Shown: positions 18,171 through 28,752, counted from the stretch's first letter. The stretch is 31,961 bases of DNA from Trichomonas tenax (GCA_023091735.1 JALKBU010000581.1:1-31961); one strand, 5' to 3'. A program made the numbers and translations. Notes: generated by a model not told the origin, from the letters alone.

Positions 18171-19040
18171 TTATATTGGAGGTTCCTCATTTGTCAAACT
18201 CTCGAAGTCCACACCTGGAAATAGTAGGCTTCCAATTCCTACTAAAGCTTCATCGGCTTTAAGATAGAACTTCATATCACATTTATCTGAAATTCTTGTT
18301 TCTTCTGGATTAACTTCAATTACGATTGTTCCATTGCTCATCGCATCAGACACAAGGGACAGAACAGGATCAACGACAACATGTGTTCCAATAAGAAGCA
18401 GAACTTTAGCCTTATCTACAGCTTTTTTAGCTCTTTGTCTTAGTTCCATAGGAATCAAGTCTTGGAAAAAAGCAACTGTGGGCTTCAGGTTAGTGCTACA
18501 TTGTGAACATTTTGGACACTTTCCTGTCTGGAGAACTTTAAGGTGATCGACTGGTTCCTGCCTTTTGCACTTTTGACACTCTCCGTATTCAGTAACTTTC
18601 CCGTGTATTTCGATTACTTGGGATTCATCCCCTTTAAATGAATGTAGCGAGTCGATATTCTGAGTTATTAAAGTATTTGCGATACCTGACTTAAGCATAT
18701 AGTGAATAACGCGATGAGCTTTCGAAGGTGTTAGGAATTTACGCATTTGGAGGTCTCTAATGCTCGCCCATAGCTTCCACGAAACATCAGCTTGAGTAAA
18801 GAATTGGAATTTATCTAAAGATTTATCAGAAACAACATCCCACAGGCCTTTGGAGTCCGAAGATCTGAATGTTGGCAGAACATGAGAGCTTATTCCCGCA
18901 CCAGTGATAATGCAAACGTCACCTGAGTTGCGTTGGATGACTTCGGCCGCACTCTTATATGTGGATTCGAACGTTTCGCGGTATCCCATATCTTTGGGGT
19001 CCCAATCAACATTAAAGTCAATTGAGAACACCCCTCCCAT
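18171..19040 (-). CDS. Sirtuin (NAD-dependent protein deacylase)
   Basis: A 289-residue Sir2-family enzyme, which removes acyl groups from lysine using NAD. Core motifs in order: GAGIS (47-51) and FR (58-59) for NAD binding, TQNIDSLH (126-133), catalytic His146 in IHGKVTEYGEC, zinc-finger cysteines C155/C158 and C178/C181 (with an extra C175), LKPTVAFFQDLIP (185-197), and NPEE (244-247). Departures from the usual wording are GTH (218-220) where GTS is standard and QD in place of GE after FF. The N-terminus MGGVFS fits the N-myristoylation pattern MGxxxS, so it may be membrane-attached rather than nuclear (inference). TTGTCATAA lies about 37 bases upstream of the start. The sirtuin class is not decided. 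Confidence 0.92.
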   Translation of the reverse strand: MGGVFSIDFNVDWDPKDMGYRETFESTYKSAAEVIQRNSGDVCIITGAGISSHVLPTFRSSDSKGLWDVVSDKSLDKFQFFTQADVSWKLWASIRDLQMRKFLTPSKAHRVIHYMLKSGIANTLITQNIDSLHSFKGDESQVIEIHGKVTEYGECQKCKRQEPVDHLKVLQTGKCPKCSQCSTNLKPTVAFFQDLIPMELRQRAKKAVDKAKVLLLIGTHVVVDPVLSLVSDAMSNGTIVIEVNPEETRISDKCDMKFYLKADEALVGIGSLLFPGVDFESLTNEEPPI

Positions 19041-20586
19041 TTGTAAATTGAAAATTTTGATGTGTAAAACGTGTTTATGACAATATTATGGCCATTTCCG
19101 TTATTTTATGAAAAATTGTGCATTAGTCTAAATATTATAATTAAACTCTGAAAAACTTGTTTTTGCGAGTTAAGATTAGGGCGATAATATAGGTCAGAAT
19201 AGTTTCACTTTTTCCAATATAACTTGCCATATAATCTGCAATAAACTTTTTGAAAAATTATCAAAATATATCAAAAAAATAAAAAGATAATAGGGTAATG
19301 TCTTGAAGAAAAATCAAATAATGATTAATAAAAAGCTTGAATTTAATTAGAATGGTAACTTATTTCGAATTTTTTGAAAAAAATGAAAAATATATTGAGG
19401 TTTCAAAATAAAATTAGCACCAAATGCAATTATTTAAGGTACTATGCTAGAGCAAATCAGTAAAATTGCAATACAATAGATGTTTTCATTCAAATTTGGA
19501 GCAATTTTGCTTTGATTCTCAATATATGAATGTCAAAAAATAATGCCATGGCAAAATTTGGAGCAATTTCGCTTTCATTCTCAATATTCATGATGGATAA
19601 AATTATATGAAAATATGTCGTTTAATATGTGAAATTTTATGAATTTAACACGAAAAATAATTGAATCGAAGTGTCAAAAAGTATTCATTTCAAAATATTA
19701 TTAAGCTCTATAGATTTTAATTTATACAATATGTATTATTAGCCTCTAATATTTTTTCATAATAGCTCGAATAATATGATGGTTCTATATTGCCATATCA
19801 TTTTACGTAAGAAATAAGCTTAATTATTTTGAATGCCATTGAAAAAAATTTATACTTTCAAAATTAAATATGTCCACAATATATTTGTGGAACATATCAA
19901 TATTCTATAATTATACAATTGCATTTTTGTAGAATCATATTAGATGTAATTTATTTTAACCTATTGCATAAAATTCATATATCGTTAATATATCTACATT
20001 CATATAGCTAAACATTATTTCCCCATTTTCCTATTCTTTTCATATTGTGAATGTGTTCAAAATTTAATTTGTGTTGTATATACTTCCCCTATTAATTATA
20101 GCATCTTCTTATGAAAGTCTCCGATTATTATTCATTCAAAAAATCAAAATACGTTATATTGTTAATAAACTCAAATTTTCCCAAATTTTATCGCAAAATT
20201 CGAACATGATTTGTAACCTTTTTCTTATCGTTTCACAACTTATGAGTAAGAATAAGCTGATGCCTTAATAACCTACACTAACATATTCGTACGACTATAG
20301 GCAATCATTCTCATACTTTCCGTCAGGATCCCTCAAAATTATGCTGTAAGCCTTTGCTTGAGGGATACAAAGTTTATTTATCAAATCTTCTCAAAATTTT
20401 CCAAAAGAAAACATTTTGAGTCTTCAATATTAGTGGGGAGTGGTATTAATATAATACATAACAAAGCAATGACATTCGTTCATGAATACCAACATTTTGT
20501 CAATGATATAACTTTTTTTTTGACAAATAATTTCATTTTACAAACAAATAAACAATATCACTGCTTGTTGTTATAAATAATTTATT
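19041..20586. other. Gene-poor AT-rich spacer
   Basis: No supported gene. A near-duplicate phrase AATTTGGAGCAATTT.GCTTT.ATTCTCAATAT occurs at about 19494-19525 and 19556-19587, a short local duplication. A small hairpin ATCCCTCAA/TTGAGGGAT lies at about 20329-20367. ORFs of 65 and 72 codons lack coding character. Confidence 0.45.
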
Positions 20587-22983
20587 TTAGTATATTGTTC
20601 CAGCTTCAGCATCATCATCAGAAGACTCGGAATCATCCTCATCTTTGTTGATATCAACAAGTGGCGAGAAGTTGGATGGCTTGAAGTTATTGATTGTGCC
20701 GTCGACAAAGACACCATTATCTTTACAGTGCTTGATGTACTTGCACCACATCTTATTCTCTGCAAATGTGTCTGCGCATCCAATGACAATAAGACCATAT
20801 CTGGCTCTTGTAAGGGAAACGCAAAGTCTGTGGAGGTCCTTAACGAAACCAAGATCATGCTGGTCGTTAGCTCTGACATTTGATAAGATAATGAAGTTCT
20901 TTTCACGTCCCTGGAAAGCATCAACGGAGGCAATCTCGAGCTCATCGAAGAAGGCTTTATCCTTGATCTTTGCGCAGATATTTGGCAATGTCTCGATCAT
21001 GTAGACCTGCTGACCTGCGTATGGGGTGATGACACCAACATCAGATGCCTGAATTCCAGCAGAGTACATGGCCTCAAGGAGGACTGCAACAGCGCCGACT
21101 TCATGCCTGTTAACATATGAGAGACCACTCTCGTAGAACTCTTCCTTGGATTGGATGTTCCAGAAGAGGAGTGGAAGGCTCGGATTCGGCCAGTTCATGA
21201 ACTGCTTTGGCCATGTTCTGTGTTCAGCCATAACACCGTTCTGGAGCATGCCATTATAGAATGCTTCTGATGGGAAGGCACTCAAGCCTGGATGCATTCT
21301 GTACTGCATTCTAAGAACGAGCGGGTGAATGCCATTGATGATAAGACGCTGCATGAGAGGAAGATCGTAGCGGGCTTTAGCTGCCTTTCTGGAAACGACA
21401 ACTGGGCCAAGTTGCTTATGGTCACCGACAAGGACGCACTGGCGAGCACCATGAACCAGAGGAATAAGAAGATCTGGATCGAGGCACTGTCCGGATTCAT
21501 CGAAGATAACGGCCTGGAACTTGATGCGAGCAAGTCTGGCACCTCCAGCACTCATGCAAGTTGTGCAGACAACTTCTGACTGGCGAACAACATCGCTCTC
21601 CATGCGTGTGACTGACTTGCGGTCAGCTTCATCCTTGGAGTGTTCGACTTTTGTGAATTCATCACCGAACTTTGCACGAGCGAGATTCTTTGTCGTGTAT
21701 TGATCGACATCACCAGCAACTTCTTCTCTGTTAGAGCTGAGAACGCGTGCGACTTTGATGCCTGTCTGGGCGACTCTGAGTGTGGCGAAATCTGTGGCGA
21801 CATTTGATTGACAGCAGACAAGGACTGGACTGATACCATTCTTGATGAATGAGAGTGCTAATGCCGCAATTGTAGTTGTCTTACCAGTTCCTGGTGGACC
21901 CTGAATGAGTGTGAATCTGTGTGATAAGCAGAATTTGATTACCGTTTCCTGTGACTGGTTGAGCTTCTTGAAGTACTGTGGTGGAAGTTCTGGTAATGTT
22001 GGATTTGCTCCCTTGATCTTGTTGCGCTCGTTGAAGCCATCAGGCTTGCCGAGGATGCAGTCTGCAATGAAGGTATCCATTGGCTTTCTGTCTGTATCGA
22101 AAGCAGCAAGAGCAGCCTTCTGGCGGTCGTAAACGAGAGAGTTGAAGACAATGTATATCGTTAATGGATTTGGAGACTCGAAGAATTGTGAAGGCTCGCT
22201 AAATTTGATCTCAATTGACATGTTCTTATTGCGGACAACGACTTTTGCAACTTCAGTAATTTCGTCTTGTGTTAACTTGACAGAAGAACCGAGACCAACG
22301 TTTCTGTATAAGCCAGGAGGTGCATGGATGACGCAGTGCTGCTGATCTTTCCAGGATGGCTTGAAACCGGAAAATCTTTGAGTATGCTCAAGAGCTTCGT
22401 TTTCTTTGTGTTCTATTTCGACGAATGCATTCATGATCTTGCAAAACTGAGACGAATCTCTGTAAATATTCTTCGCGCGCGCAAGGCCATCAATGCTATC
22501 GTCGTCCTGGGCCTCCTGGCCGGCGAGTGTTCGCTTCACTGACTGCGATATCTGGATTGCCTTCGACATCGGGATTTTCGTGTATTGTTCTGGTTTTGGT
22601 GGCGGAATAATGTCGTGAATAATGTCACCATTTGAAATTAAAGGCTGAAATGTAGAGTTGTCGACTCCACGAGAGATAAGAGACTCGTGGAATTGGCATG
22701 GTGAGCGACATGCTAAGTAAATTTGCTGATTTGCTGCATGAATGAAACCGAGACGAAATACATTCTCAGAACCACACACGTAGCATTTAAGAGGGATTGA
22801 AGAGAATGGATTGCATCCAGGAAGTTTAATTCTATCTAAATGGCAGGAACGGAGATAATGAACTAAGTGACTTTGAAGTGTATCGCCTTTACCATTGCAA
22901 AAGTAAAGTCCTGTTGATGCACATTGTGCCAGGCACTCCTGGGCTTCGCACCCACAATATTGGCACTTAGGTTGTTGAGACAT
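20587..22983 (-). CDS. UPF1: RNA helicase UPF1 (nonsense-mediated decay)
   Basis: A 798-residue superfamily-1 RNA helicase. I start at 22983 (MSQQPKCQYC) rather than the in-frame ATG at 23010, whose nine extra residues precede the conserved part. The CH zinc domain (CQYCGCEAQECLAQC, YFCNGKGDTLQSHLVHYL, LKCYVCGSENVFRLGFI) binds UPF2 in other organisms. Helicase motifs, numbered from 23010: GPPGTGKT (371-378), DESGQ (504-508; animals DESTQ), GDHKQLGP (529-536), QYRMHP (569-574), VDAFQGRE (696-703), LTRARYG (733-739). It is shorter than animal UPF1 because it lacks the SQ-rich C-terminus and ends in an acidic tail (EDDSESSDDD). G+C content is clearly higher than in neighbouring genes. Confidence 0.95.
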   Translation of the reverse strand: MSQQPKCQYCGCEAQECLAQCASTGLYFCNGKGDTLQSHLVHYLRSCHLDRIKLPGCNPFSSIPLKCYVCGSENVFRLGFIHAANQQIYLACRSPCQFHESLISRGVDNSTFQPLISNGDIIHDIIPPPKPEQYTKIPMSKAIQISQSVKRTLAGQEAQDDDSIDGLARAKNIYRDSSQFCKIMNAFVEIEHKENEALEHTQRFSGFKPSWKDQQHCVIHAPPGLYRNVGLGSSVKLTQDEITEVAKVVVRNKNMSIEIKFSEPSQFFESPNPLTIYIVFNSLVYDRQKAALAAFDTDRKPMDTFIADCILGKPDGFNERNKIKGANPTLPELPPQYFKKLNQSQETVIKFCLSHRFTLIQGPPGTGKTTTIAALALSFIKNGISPVLVCCQSNVATDFATLRVAQTGIKVARVLSSNREEVAGDVDQYTTKNLARAKFGDEFTKVEHSKDEADRKSVTRMESDVVRQSEVVCTTCMSAGGARLARIKFQAVIFDESGQCLDPDLLIPLVHGARQCVLVGDHKQLGPVVVSRKAAKARYDLPLMQRLIINGIHPLVLRMQYRMHPGLSAFPSEAFYNGMLQNGVMAEHRTWPKQFMNWPNPSLPLLFWNIQSKEEFYESGLSYVNRHEVGAVAVLLEAMYSAGIQASDVGVITPYAGQQVYMIETLPNICAKIKDKAFFDELEIASVDAFQGREKNFIILSNVRANDQHDLGFVKDLHRLCVSLTRARYGLIVIGCADTFAENKMWCKYIKHCKDNGVFVDGTINNFKPSNFSPLVDINKDEDDSESSDDDAEAGTIY

Positions 22984-23451
22984 TTTGCAATTATTAAGGT
23001 TAATTTGCATTAGACATGCAATTAGACAGATAAGAGGTTCTCCGCCTAATTAAAATCTATCGGCTCAAAAATTGTATTTGCAAGTAATTTTAATTTGATC
23101 AATATTTGTTATACAACAAAATCATTGGCTAATTGCTTGTATGGTTTACCAAGCGTATGCATGATGGAGCTCAGCTATATAACTCTCTGATTTAATCAAA
23201 AATTTTGATTTGAATAAACTATGCGAATTCCTATAAATAACATATGCACTGTTTTATCAAAGCATCATTTTATTAATTGCCCTTAATAAAAATTGAATAA
23301 AGCTCTAATAAACACATATTTCTAACTTGAAAATATATCAAAATAAGTGCTAATTTAATAATTATTAAGTGGTTGCATTATATATGATGCTTATATTATA
23401 TATATAGATTGGGTATACTAGAATAACTCTTCATTTTATGCAAAATTAGAT
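22984..23451. other. UPF1 upstream spacer
   Basis: AT-rich, no gene. Neither the TCAY initiator at close distance nor the TTTACATGACA motif is evident, unlike several other genes here. Confidence 0.4.
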
Positions 23452-23576
23452 TTGTAAGTGGGCTCCCTATTTGCCGACTTCGTTCATGCCCTATATTATT
23501 TTCTCACCATTTTATGCTGGCTCTACCATCTGAGTTTCAAGGCGAAATCTGGTAAAAGGTGAAGTTTACCCCTTAT
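23452..23576 (+). repeat. Dispersed repeat B, copy 1
   Basis: About 125 bases, from TTGTAAGTGGGCTCCC to GTTTACCCCTTAT, match the reverse complement of 31705-31829 at roughly 85 per cent by eye, including CATCTGAGTTTCAAGGCGAA without change. Differences fall on all codon positions, so the match is not a conserved coding region. Confidence 0.75.
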
Positions 23577-23991
23577 ATTCTTACCACACTTTTGTGGTGT
23601 CAACGAGGGAAATTTTACATCGTCAGATTGGCAGATTTTTTGCAAAAAAGACATGTTTCTTGCTGGAAGTATGCCTTATCCTAGGCTGGTAAAGTCTTCT
23701 GTACGCATATTTGTTCGAATTTGTCATTGAAATGTCCAAAAAGTAAAAGTCAATGTATGACAACTTTTGGCTTTGAAGCGCACCCTTTTGTAAAGTATTC
23801 AAATTTTAGGTAAACTACCACTGCATCGTAAAATCTGAATTTAAAGATTATTATAAAAATTTCATTTGTGAATTCTTCCTTTAAGGGTCATCTCGGGCCA
23901 AATTAAGACCTATCATCGCCAGAAAACTTTTTATTTTAGATGCAAATTCCCGGTTTATTACGCAAATTTTTATCAAAATCTCCAAATTTTA

Positions 23992-24033
23992 GACTCTTTT
24001 CCACATATTGCGATAAACTTCAGGAGCAGTAAC
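23992..24033 (+). repeat. Inverted repeat C, left copy
   Basis: The core ATAAACTTCAGGAGCA and its flanks match the reverse complement of 24546-24587 with about five differences. The two copies bracket about 510 bases of AT-rich DNA without a gene. Confidence 0.6.
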
Positions 24034-24545
24034 CCCCATACTTTTTAATTGCTAGATTATATTTGCATGAATTGGACAATTATTCGATTTCATTTTAACA
24101 AAAAGAATTAGGGATGACAAATTATTTGGTTATCAAAATCATATTGTTTATGATTGAACAACAGCAATCTATAATGAAATTAATATATATGTTAAGTGAA
24201 ATATATGTATATAATTTACTGTTATGTATCATGTTAGATTCGGATTTATCATCACTTCTATTCCTCTGAAAAATTTGCGGAAACTAAAATTCGGTACCTA
24301 AACTTACCAAGTTTAAAATTACAGATGTTTTTGAAAAGTATTATGCAATCAATCATATTGGCTTAGTATTTTTTACATACACTGCAATTCAATTTACATA
24401 ACATAAATAGACATCATAGTATTTAGTAATATAAAATCATAGCATGATCATTGATTGTTACTTTAAAATCAATAACTGTTCCGAATAATTAAGGTACAAT
24501 TTTCAAGCTAAAATCGAAATAACAAGAGTAGCGTTTAAAATTGAA
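24034..24545. other. AT-rich DNA between inverted repeats C
   Basis: No coding frame recognised. It could be the body of a small degenerate inverted-repeat element. Confidence 0.35.
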
Positions 24546-24587
24546 GGCTATTGCTCCTGAAGTTTATTGCAATATGTGTAAAAGAGC
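24546..24587 (-). repeat. Inverted repeat C, right copy
   Basis: Inverted partner of 23992-24033. It lies 73 bases beyond the legumain-like gene's stop codon. Confidence 0.6.
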
Positions 24588-24659
24588 CCAATTCTGCTTC
24601 TATCTTGAGATGCTAAATAGGTTTCCTGACATCCAATATTACACCTTTTCCTTTGAAAA

Positions 24660-25805
24660 CTATATTCTATCTATTAACTCCAAAGTCTTTTGCTTTCCAT
24701 TGAACTGAATAACATTACATAATATTTGAAGATAACTATAATCATCAGGATAAATTCTTCCAAATCTATTCTCATAATAATCAATCGCTTCGAAGTAATC
24801 AGCTGTGTAATTGTTTGAAAATGGAGCTGTTGGTGAAAGTCTTTTCAATTTTTCGAATCTTTCCTTTGTTATTTGCATTTCTTTAATCCTTTCACTGTAT
24901 CTTTCAACAGAATTTATTGACCTTAAAGTGGATTTAACGGGATCTGCGCATTCGAGATTAGATGGAATCGAAGTTTGATAACCCTGATTGTCAATATTTT
25001 TCACTGAATTTTTTGAGCCAATAAACTGCGATAATTTCAAATCTTGCATTGACTCATCTCCCGCCCAGCAAACATCTGATTGTTTTGATACCATCTTCAA
25101 TTTGATAAAAAAGTCACCTAATTTCATATTAATATCACGCCTTGCCAAAATATCAAGACCAAAATTGAATTCATTTGTCACATAAACACCCAAAAGATCA
25201 TCAAAATCAACTGCGTATGATTGTTGAACGTCATTTGATGACGTAATTATTGCCATGTTAGAATTTGTTATAGTGTGTGTCATTGAGAGAGAATAGCATG
25301 CACTAATCATGAATAATAAATGTTTATACATTTTCTTGTTTTCTAGCTGTTTAAAAGCATCAGAAAGTTTATCAGCCGTAATCATATCACCATCTGGTAC
25401 TCCTAATACTCCAGGTCCGCCATGATTATCGTAATATACAAAAACTTCATCTTCTGAAGTAGATTGTAAGATATCATTTCCGGAGATTATATTGTAAAAT
25501 AGATCAGCAGTAACACGTTGATTTGAATAGTTAAGAACAGATGTTCCTGGATAAACATTTATTTGATGGGTGCTCGAATGGAATAATTTTCCTTTGATTG
25601 GATTATGCTGTTCATATGGAATATCATTGTACTGGCAAACTATGATCTTTTCTGAATCAAATTCATTATCAATTAATAATTTATAGACCGTATCAACATT
25701 TGCTTGGTGTCTATAGTTCTCATATGAACTAGATCCTGCATAGAGAACAGCCCAGCGATCACATGAACCAAAATAGAAAAAACTAAAAATGAAAAAACAC
25801 ATCAT
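24660..25805 (-). CDS. Legumain-like cysteine protease (family C13)
   Basis: A 381-residue protein. An N-terminal hydrophobic stretch (MMCFFIFSFFYFGSC) looks like a signal peptide, so the enzyme is likely lysosomal or secreted. The legumain start follows: RWAVLYAGSSSYENYRHQAN (family 'WVV..AGS.G..NYRHQAD'), then YNDIPYEQHNPIKGKLF. The catalytic histidine is His128 in YDNHGGPGVLGVP and the catalytic cysteine Cys170 in ISACYSLSM (family 'EACESGSM'). The Cys-flanking sequence departs from the usual ESGSM, so specificity for asparagine may differ. The layout favours legumain over GPI8, the other C13 branch. A shortened C-terminal region follows after about residue 290. Legumains of T. vaginalis are known as surface or lysosomal proteases. 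Confidence 0.87.
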   Translation of the reverse strand: MMCFFIFSFFYFGSCDRWAVLYAGSSSYENYRHQANVDTVYKLLIDNEFDSEKIIVCQYNDIPYEQHNPIKGKLFHSSTHQINVYPGTSVLNYSNQRVTADLFYNIISGNDILQSTSEDEVFVYYDNHGGPGVLGVPDGDMITADKLSDAFKQLENKKMYKHLLFMISACYSLSMTHTITNSNMAIITSSNDVQQSYAVDFDDLLGVYVTNEFNFGLDILARRDINMKLGDFFIKLKMVSKQSDVCWAGDESMQDLKLSQFIGSKNSVKNIDNQGYQTSIPSNLECADPVKSTLRSINSVERYSERIKEMQITKERFEKLKRLSPTAPFSNNYTADYFEAIDYYENRFGRIYPDDYSYLQILCNVIQFNGKQKTLELIDRI

Positions 25806-26370
25806 CAGAAAAAAGGTACATCAAATATTTTTCCGTTATTTTGCAAAAATGACCGGTGATGAAAAGTTTGGTTTTCAGCGATGTGTCGTGAAAATGGTAT
25901 TTTTTAGTCGCAGAAAACTATTATATAGCTAAAGCTCAATATGAATACAATGGATTGACGAAGATTACGCTTCGAATTTCTCCAAAATAATGCATAATTT
26001 CGGCTATATCATCAGAACATCGCAAGCCGCTAGGGCTCGACCTAAATCTCCATTAAAGCATGATTGCATCCAAAAAAAACACTAGCTTAAAAATTGATAA
26101 TTTGTATCTCAAAAGTTACAGAAATTTAGTAACAAAAAGAAGCGCACCAACAGTGCTCATTCCTCTGATAAAAATACCGTAATTACAGAAACTTCCTACA
26201 CATCGTTTTGGAGCTTCGTTTTGTATCTTTTTAATTTCTTATTGTTCTTCAAAACAATTGATATGATGTGCTACGCTATATCAAATATTTTCCAATTATT
26301 GACATTCAGATCATTTTTCTTAATGAAATTTCGAGATTTCATCCAATATCATTCTAAATTTCAATAAATT
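25806..26370. other. Spacer upstream of the protease gene
   Basis: AT-rich. No repeat or coding frame recognised, and no clear initiator next to the ATG. Confidence 0.4.
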
Positions 26371-26481
26371 TGTTATACTGACATAGGTGAATGCATATGC
26401 AAGAATTCTGTAGATAATGGTATTGAATACGGCCTGTCATCCCCTGAAGTCCCTGAGGGCTACAAATGTTATACTTTCTGA
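26371..26481 (+). pseudogene. Possible coding relic
   Basis: A run of 36 codons without an ATG near its start, ending TGA, with protein-like content (GECICKNSVDNGIEYGLSS, then PEVPEGYKCYTF). Too short to assign; chance possible. Confidence 0.2.
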
Positions 26482-27131
26482 TGAAGATGAAGCTATTCAA
26501 ACATTATTGATTGTTTGCTGGTGGAGCCAATCCACAAATCAATTGAAACTTGGGAAATTAAAAGATATTTTTTTCAAAATGAGAGTTTTCTAAATGATAA
26601 TCACGCATACACACGTATTCCCACACAACATGAGCTCCAGCTACATGGTTAAAGAATAGATAACTGAATAATGAAGCAAAAAAAACAAAATGTTTTATGA
26701 TTTTAGATTATTTTCTTCATGTCATAAAATTCGTTGTGCAAAAGATGTTTTATTAATTACAAAGATATCTCCATTATTTAGTTTTGCTGAATATCTTTTT
26801 AAATTCGCAAAAAAATGAAATTTTGTTGCTTCGAGTAAAATTTTTAGAAAAAAGAAAAGTAAACCATTCAAAAAAGCATCATATCATTTCTCCATAATGA
26901 TATGCACGTTTGTTTCGTCGCAGCAAGAATACCTCCTCTATTGGGCACTGAGTGTATGGTATGAATTTGGGTTCATAAATTACAATGGAAAATATTTGAT
27001 TTCAAAAAGTGTAATACTATCGATCGAAAGTTATGATATATATTTTACCTTATAGTTTACATGTAAGTTATTCTATCGAGTAACGAAGCTAATGGACTTT
27101 ATAGGAATAAAGAACCCTTTTTTCGGATTAA

Positions 27132-27332
27132 ACTCAATTAAGAATAACCGCCGGAATTTGTCATTGGAATAATGGAGTTTATCCAATTTGCCGAGAGATG
27201 GAGCATGCAAAAGCCTTCTCAATCTTTAAGGTTATTTCTCGGATGGAAAAAGTTCAAAGTATCTTTATGTACTATAGTGTAACAGCTAAATGCGCACATA
27301 AATTCTTTCAACTACTAGATATACATATGTAA
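27132..27332 (+). pseudogene. Possible coding relic
   Basis: An open frame of 66 codons with no ATG until codon 23 (27198). Composition is protein-like and not dominated by AT-rich codons (ITAGICHWNNGVYPICREME, then HAKAFSIFKVISRMEKVQ). The family is unknown. It could be a fragment of a decayed gene or element ORF. Confidence 0.3.
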
Positions 27333-27380
27333 TGAATCTTTTAAAAATTCATAATCATAGTTATCTTGAAATTAATAGTG

Positions 27381-27941
27381 ATTTTTTTTTTTTTTTTTTT
27401 TTAAAAAAAATGGAATTTTGGATTATTTAGCGAGCAACATATAATAATTTTGACTTTTAAATATGCTCATGAACTTCGTTTAGTCACTGCATATAAAAAA
27501 ATTGTAACCAATTTTATTGCATTATCTTTTGTATATTTAGTGTTAGTATAGATAGAAACCTGTAGCTGCAAGATGAATGTTGTAGCAACCTAACTTTTCG
27601 AGATACGAAATAGATTTAATTGATTTTAACGATATATGCGATGTTTTCTAAAAATATGTGCATACATTATTGATGTGCAGTAATATACTCAACATCAATT
27701 GATAATATCAATGAAGGAATAGGTAAATTGCTGATGAAATTTCGGTATTTTAAGAAATTTTAAAGATTTTTCTATATACAGGGTATCTAGATACAATGCA
27801 TAGCTCCTATGATAATTGGCTTTGTGTATAAGTTGTGAACAGAGCACTTGACACACGTCAAAAAAATTAACGTCTTTGTCAAAAAATAAAAATGTGACAT
27901 ATTAATTCATTATAGTATTTTTTTGTTTTTTTTTTTTTTTT
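27381..27941 (+). repeat. Two long T homopolymer tracts
   Basis: A run of about 20 T at about 27383-27402, followed by a run of A, and a run of about 20 T broken once near 27918-27946. A 65-codon ORF (27923-28120) starts in the second tract and is not supported. Confidence 0.7.
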
Positions 27942-28120
27942 TTTTTGTTTCGCTGAAAATTGTAGACTTAATTGAATCGAAATTAATAATTTCCGGCAAA
28001 TGTTTTTATTGCTGGCAAAAAGTTAATATATTTTTGTTTGGATATGATATTGACCTCTGTTCTTCAAAAAATACATTTAGCTTATATTTCTGTACATTTC
28101 CATGCATTATTATATTATAA

Positions 28121-28472
28121 ATACTTTTGGATTCCCCAGAAATTGATCAATTTTTGCATCGAATAAAATTGTCTTTCATTTGAATTATATTAATATAAGA
28201 CACTGAGAACAATCGATGGCTTCATTTTGTACACAAGTATCAGCAAATTATCAGTTAACTCATCAATGAACTTCCAATATTATAATTGTATTTATTGAAT
28301 TATTTCTGTTTAAATGGCAAAAAACAATGCTCCCGATCAATGTAAATGCATGTGCGTCCATACATTAACTTGCATAATAAAGCATGCTCCCAAAATGCAT
28401 GATATTATTTTAAAAAGTCAAAAAAATGATCAGAACTGGAGTCAATATTGACCTTAACCGTTATTTCATATT
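28121..28472. other. AT-rich spacer upstream of RAE1
   Basis: Nothing recognised apart from short AT runs. Confidence 0.4.
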
Positions 28473-28752
28473 TGTCATGTAAAGTCGGATACTAAATCAG
28501 ATATATGACAACTTAGGTTCCTTGAGCTTCGCCCTTTATATTATATATTCTCTGGTACATAAGGAATACGCCATATAAATTTCATCATAAAAAATTGGGT
28601 GAAAGGGAGTTGGAGGCCCTTTAGTCATGCATTATGCTTAAAACCTCGATATTTTTAACAATGCTTTTGTTTTCAACATGTTGTACATTTTATATATCAA
28701 GCGAATTTTGTTCAAAAAAAATTTACGTGTCAAAAAGTTCAAATTTTAGTCA
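28473..28752 (+). promoter_or_regulatory. RAE1 upstream motifs
   Basis: TGTCATGTAAA (28473-28483) is an inverted copy of the TTTACATGACA motif, about 275 bases before the start codon. An initiator-like TAGTCACAAAA ends directly at the ATG, which would give a leader of about 5 bases; ACGTGTCAAAAA near 28725 is an alternative. Confidence 0.35.
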
